This document shows, one piece after another, positions 60,807-64,000 of a stretch of DNA of 64,000 nucleotides (position 1 is its first letter; each line of letters opens with the position of its first letter). The translations under genes and the position numbers were made by a program. The notes under the pieces were generated by a model. It saw only the letters and a list, made by a program, of their open reading frames with translations. It made no database searches and was not told where the DNA came from. The DNA lies in assembly GCF_001038425.2 (NCBI RefSeq), contig NZ_LDPV02000046.1:1-64000 (forward strand), written 5' to 3'. The stretch comes from Ornithinibacillus contaminans (GTDB taxonomy: Bacteria > Bacillota > Bacilli > Bacillales > Amphibacillaceae).

Positions 60807-61208
60807 ATGTTAAATCAGGATTTGCTGCATACGCTGAATCAGCGTATACGATATATACAAAAGCATTTGAATGAGTGCTTAAAGGTGCATGGATTATACC
60901 ACGCGCAATGGACAATTTTGTTTTATTTAACGAAATACGGGGCAAGCACACAAACAGAGCTTAGTAGTTATTTTCATGTGGAAGCTCCTACCATAACACG
61001 GACAGTAAAACGGATGGAGCTACATGGGTGGATTGTTAGAGAAACGGGGATGGATAAACGAGAGAAGGTTATTGTGTTAACCGATATGGCCAAAAGAAAG
61101 TATGTAGAAATTGAGAAGTCTGTATCGGAACACGAAAAAGTGATGCTATCTAATTTATCACAGGAAGAGAAAGAGAGCTTACTATATTTACTGCAAAAAA
61201 TAGGTTAG
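60807..61208 (+). CDS. MarR family regulator
   Basis: 133 residues with the winged helix at about 40-100 (TQTELSSYFHVEAPTITRTV, RMELHGWIVRETGMDKREKV). GGAGGT precedes ATG 60807. It is followed 15 bp later by an MFS transporter gene, which it probably represses together with itself through the dyad upstream. Confidence 0.9.
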   Translation: MLNQDLLHTLNQRIRYIQKHLNECLKVHGLYHAQWTILFYLTKYGASTQTELSSYFHVEAPTITRTVKRMELHGWIVRETGMDKREKVIVLTDMAKRKYVEIEKSVSEHEKVMLSNLSQEEKESLLYLLQKIG

Positions 61209-61223
61209 AGGTGTTAAGACAGC

Positions 61224-62420
61224 ATGAGTGACCATCATAAAAAGATTTGGACGAAAGATTTTATTTATATTTCATTGACACAGTTTATTTTATTTTTAGC
61301 ATTTTATACGTTATTAACGACATTGCCAATCTATGTTATACAAGAATTAGGGGGAACAGAAGCACAGGGAGGTTTGGTTGTTACTAGCATGCTGATTGCT
61401 GCAATTATCATGCGGCCATTTTCGGGGAATCTACTAGAGAAAATTGGGAAGCGAAAAGGATTATTATGGAGTACGTTCTTATTTACGGTAACTTTGTTCT
61501 TTTATTATGGGGTTCATAGTTTTCTAGGATTAATTATTTTACGTTTTATTCATGGATTATCGTTTGGCGTATTGACCACGGTAACTAGTGCGATAGCTGC
61601 CGACGTTGTACCAGAAGAAAGAAGAGGAGCAGGCCTTGGTTATTTTGCCATGTCCATGAATATTGCAATGGTGGTTGGTCCATTTATTGGGTTAACATTA
61701 CTTCAGTTTGTTTCGTTCCATGTATTATTTGTCATCACGAGCCTCATTATGGTTATTGGATTAGTTAGTGCTTTTCGTGTCCAATTACCAGCAGTTATTC
61801 AAGAGACAACGAAAACGGTGAAAAGGAAACTATCTATTCACGATTTAGTGGAAATAAAGGCTATTCCTATTGCTGGAATTAGTCTATTTGTCGGAATTGC
61901 TTATTCCAGTATCCTATCCTATATTAGTGTATTTGCAGAGGCAATGGATTTAACGAGTGTAGGAAGCTACTTTTTTGTGGTATTCGCTGTGGTAATGATT
62001 CTTACACGTCCTTCGTTAGGACAACTATTTGATGTGAAAGGACCAACATATGTCATTGTTCCATGCTTGCTTATTTTTAGTGTTGGATTAATCATGTTAA
62101 GTTACACGACTTCTTCTTGGATGTTTTTATTAACAGCAGCGGTTATAGGTCTTGGAAGTGGTGCCTTGCTTCCTAGTTTTCAAACGATGTGTATCCAAGC
62201 GGCGGATAAGGGAAGAAGTGGTCATGCGACGGCGACATTCTTTATTTTCTGGGATACTGGAATCGCGACTGGTTCTTATGTGCTCGGTATGATTGTTGCT
62301 ATGTTTAATTTCCATGTGTTGTATATTTCATGTGCGTGTCTATTGATTCTTGTACTTGGATTATTTTTGACTGTTCAAGTAAAACAAGACAAGAAGGCTA
62401 CCGGAACAGAGCTAGCTTAA
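61224..62420 (+). CDS. MFS transporter
   Basis: 398 residues with twelve membrane helices. The helix 2-3 loop motif MRPFSGNLLEKIGKRKG and SFGVLTTVTSAIAADVVPEERRGAG (split) mark the drug-efflux type MFS (YwoG/YfkF-like). It sits in an operon with the MarR regulator. The substrate is unknown. A terminator at 62446 follows. Confidence 0.88.
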   Translation: MSDHHKKIWTKDFIYISLTQFILFLAFYTLLTTLPIYVIQELGGTEAQGGLVVTSMLIAAIIMRPFSGNLLEKIGKRKGLLWSTFLFTVTLFFYYGVHSFLGLIILRFIHGLSFGVLTTVTSAIAADVVPEERRGAGLGYFAMSMNIAMVVGPFIGLTLLQFVSFHVLFVITSLIMVIGLVSAFRVQLPAVIQETTKTVKRKLSIHDLVEIKAIPIAGISLFVGIAYSSILSYISVFAEAMDLTSVGSYFFVVFAVVMILTRPSLGQLFDVKGPTYVIVPCLLIFSVGLIMLSYTTSSWMFLLTAAVIGLGSGALLPSFQTMCIQAADKGRSGHATATFFIFWDTGIATGSYVLGMIVAMFNFHVLYISCACLLILVLGLFLTVQVKQDKKATGTELA

Positions 62421-62445
62421 ATGCTCTATCCGTCTTCGGACTGAA

Positions 62446-62476
62446 AAACCCTACAATTGGAGTAGGGTTTTTTTGT
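62446..62476 (+). terminator. Terminator of marR-mfs operon
   Basis: AAACCCTAC / GTAGGGTTT perfect stem, then T7. Confidence 0.85.
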
Positions 62477-62562
62477 GCTTGAAAATCAGTCGTTGCACGG
62501 AGGTTAGAGCGTGAAAAGATGAGTATGATAGTGATGTAAGGTAAACAAGAGGAGGAATATAA

Positions 62563-62730
62563 ATGATGAATTTTGAGTTATACAGAAACTTGGCTGAGGA
62601 AAAAATGAAGACATTGAGAAAGCACGCGGATGAAAATAGACTTTATATATTAACACGTCAAAAGCAGAAGCACACGGATAGAAAGAAAACTAGCAGCTTG
62701 TTTTTCAAATGGATAAAACAAGTAGGGTAG
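62563..62730 (+). CDS. Small basic protein, unknown
   Basis: 55 residues from ATG 62563 (AGGAGGAAT upstream), beginning MMNFELYRNLAEEKMKTLRK, then KQKHTDRKKTSSLFFKW. It is basic, with a short amphipathic start and no membrane segment. A terminator follows near 62738. No family recognised. Confidence 0.6.
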   Translation: MMNFELYRNLAEEKMKTLRKHADENRLYILTRQKQKHTDRKKTSSLFFKWIKQVG

Positions 62731-62737
62731 TCAGGAT

Positions 62738-62770
62738 GCTCCTCATCATTTTGGGGAGTTTTTTGTTTTC
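62738..62770 (+). terminator. Terminator of small gene
   Basis: CTCCTC pairs with GGGGAG, then T6. Confidence 0.65.
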
Positions 62771-62868
62771 GGTTTTTCAGGGAGAATTTTTATCTTGTTA
62801 TTTCAAAAAGGGTATCTGATAATTAGAGTATACTTGATTATAGAAAATTTGGAGGAGGACATTTACAT

Positions 62869-63732
62869 ATGCAATCGGCACTTGTATTTGGTGGTACACG
62901 ATTCTTTGGAGTGAATTTAATAGAATCATTATTGGAAAAAGGAATCATGGTTACAGTGGCAACACGCCAGAATGGCACTGACCCTTTCGGAGATCGTGTA
63001 GAACGGCTAAAGGTAGATCGTTTTGATGAATCATCTGTGATGGCTGCTGTAGAAGGAAAAGAGTGGGATGTTGTGTTTGATCAACTTTGTTTTTCGTCAG
63101 AGGATGCCGCTATTATAACAAAGGCACTTGAAGGAAAAATGAAGCGATATGTATTTACTTCTACTTTATCAGTCTATGATTATGGGAAAAAGATGGATGA
63201 AGGTGAGTTTGATCCATTTACATATGAGTTAAAAATGGTTGATCGTCAGGAGGTTAGCTATCAGGAAGGAAAAAGGCAGGCGGAAGCTTACTTTTTTCAA
63301 CGTGCAACGTTCCCAGTTGTAGCAATGCGTATACCTATTGTGCTTGGTGAAGCGGATTATACGGAGAGACTGCTGCACTATGTGAAATCAGCTAAGGAAG
63401 AGAAGCCGGTATATTTTCCAAATCCAGAAGCGGAAATGTGTTTTGTGCATCAACGAGAAGCTGGGGAATTTCTTTCATGGATAGCGGAGACTAATTTTAC
63501 GGGTCCAATTAATGTGTGTGCTAATGGATATATTACGATGAAGGAGTTAATGGCACTGGTTGGTGAGAAAACTGGTAAGGATGTGCTAATTACTTTGGAG
63601 GATCAACTGACATCACCATATGCAATTGAGGATACTTGGTCCATGAGTAATGAAAAAGCTACAAAATTAGGGTATGAATTCACGGATTTAGCTGAGTGGT
63701 TGCCAGATCTAATTGATTATTTAGCAAAATAA
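62869..63732 (+). CDS. NAD-dependent epimerase/dehydratase family protein
   Basis: 287 residues of the extended SDR type. Rossmann motif FGGTRFFGVN at the N-terminus, then VFTSTLSVYD and a YQEGKRQAE active-site-like segment in place of the classical YxxxK. It resembles isoflavone reductase/epimerase-like proteins of unknown substrate. GGAGGAGG precedes ATG 62869. A REP-like hairpin follows. Confidence 0.82.
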   Translation: MQSALVFGGTRFFGVNLIESLLEKGIMVTVATRQNGTDPFGDRVERLKVDRFDESSVMAAVEGKEWDVVFDQLCFSSEDAAIITKALEGKMKRYVFTSTLSVYDYGKKMDEGEFDPFTYELKMVDRQEVSYQEGKRQAEAYFFQRATFPVVAMRIPIVLGEADYTERLLHYVKSAKEEKPVYFPNPEAEMCFVHQREAGEFLSWIAETNFTGPINVCANGYITMKELMALVGEKTGKDVLITLEDQLTSPYAIEDTWSMSNEKATKLGYEFTDLAEWLPDLIDYLAK

Positions 63733-63740
63733 CCAAATGC

Positions 63741-63784
63741 TGTCACCACCTGAATTCGACAAAATTCGGGTGGTGACAGGCACC
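63741..63784. repeat. REP-like repeat, hairpin (copy 7)
   Basis: TGTCACCACCTGAATTCGAC pairs imperfectly with ATTCGGGTGGTGACA; the right end adds GGCACC. It lies between convergent epimerase and hydrolase genes. Confidence 0.85.
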
Positions 63785-64000
63785 TTATTCTTTCAAAAAG
63801 TCACCTATGACTTGGAGATAGGTTTCTGTTTCTTCTATGTAGGGCATGTGTGCGCTTTGTTCGAATACATGGTATTTACTGTTTGGGGTTAGGTTGCTAA
63901 AATATTCCGTGGATTCTGGTGTTGCTTCATCAAACCGCCCACATGTATAGAGAGTTGGAATCTGTATCGATTTCAACTGCTGTGTGCAATCAAAGTTTTT
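63785..64000 (-). CDS. Proline iminopeptidase-like alpha/beta hydrolase, C-terminal end (partial)
   Basis: The frame is open to the window edge and shows the last 71 residues of an alpha/beta hydrolase: LKSIQIPTLYTCGRFDEATP, which holds the catalytic aspartate (GRFDEAT), and SAHMPYIEETETYL with the catalytic histidine. The pattern fits proline iminopeptidase. The rest lies beyond 64000, so length and start are unknown. Confidence 0.75.
   Translation of the reverse strand, partial: KNFDCTQQLKSIQIPTLYTCGRFDEATPESTEYFSNLTPNSKYHVFEQSAHMPYIEETETYLQVIGDFLKE

Overview
The window reads as chromosomal DNA of an AT-rich, spore-forming member of the Bacillaceae (Oceanobacillus/Virgibacillus-like is my guess, not a proof). 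The evidence is an SspO-type small acid-soluble spore protein, several tiny lysine-rich genes behind sigma-G-like promoters, strong GGAGG ribosome binding sites, TTG starts, and Bacillus-type genes such as glpD with a terminator leader, helD, HemAT, yfmM, yjzC and degV. No rRNA, tRNA, CRISPR array or prophage was seen.

Layout. 1-2.2 kb: end of glpK and glpD (glycerol use). 2.2-4.5 kb: an ABC-F ATPase behind a leader with a short ORF and stacked terminators. 4.5-12.8 kb: small spore genes, enzymes and acetyltransferases, a frameshifted histidine phosphatase, HMG-CoA synthase, an RNase HI-like protein, a cysteine-cluster protein and an AraC-type regulator. 12.8-15.7 kb: helD and an SLAP-domain protein on the minus strand. 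15.8-21.6 kb: a decayed ABC-2 permease, then a minus-strand cassette (secreted cysteine-free peptide, ABC ATPase, large FtsX/MacB-like permease) lying between two copies of the first 119 bp of the maa locus. 21.6-30 kb: signalling, with an EAL protein, a REC-PAS-GGDEF-EAL-LuxR regulator, a hybrid histidine kinase and a CheR methyltransferase. 30-43 kb: OsmC, a TetR-controlled SMR pair, an ECF sigma factor, a cell-wall hydrolase, adenine deaminase, a hemolysin III-type protein, an alkyltransferase-like protein, YfmM, DegV and DinB proteins. 43-49 kb: GNAT, hydrolase, HemAT, glycerate kinase and a GntP permease under a cre site. 49-53 kb: a Mef-like efflux pump behind an ErmD-like leader peptide and a terminator, a remnant IS1595-type element with a passenger gene, and a MerR/TipA-type regulator. 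53-64 kb: Nudix, SDR, MscS and DUF2809 proteins, an FtsZ-like protein lacking the GTP-binding half, a MarR/MFS pair, an epimerase and the end of a peptidase-like hydrolase.

Four themes stand out. (1) Two putative antibiotic-response genes (ABC-F and Mef-like MFS) sit behind leaders built like ribosome-stalling attenuators; the Mef leader encodes MQSVRLRFFALNN and then MKTRVK, both with the +X+ pattern of macrolide arrest peptides. (2) A REP-like repeat with the core GGTGCCTGTCAC occurs at least eight times, alone or as hairpins, mostly at gene ends; one copy appears to supply the stop codon of helD and others bracket the ECF sigma gene. (3) The peptide/ABC cassette looks like a recent insertion into, or duplication of, the maa locus. 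(4) A tubulin/FtsZ-family protein keeps the T7 loop but lacks the nucleotide-binding half.
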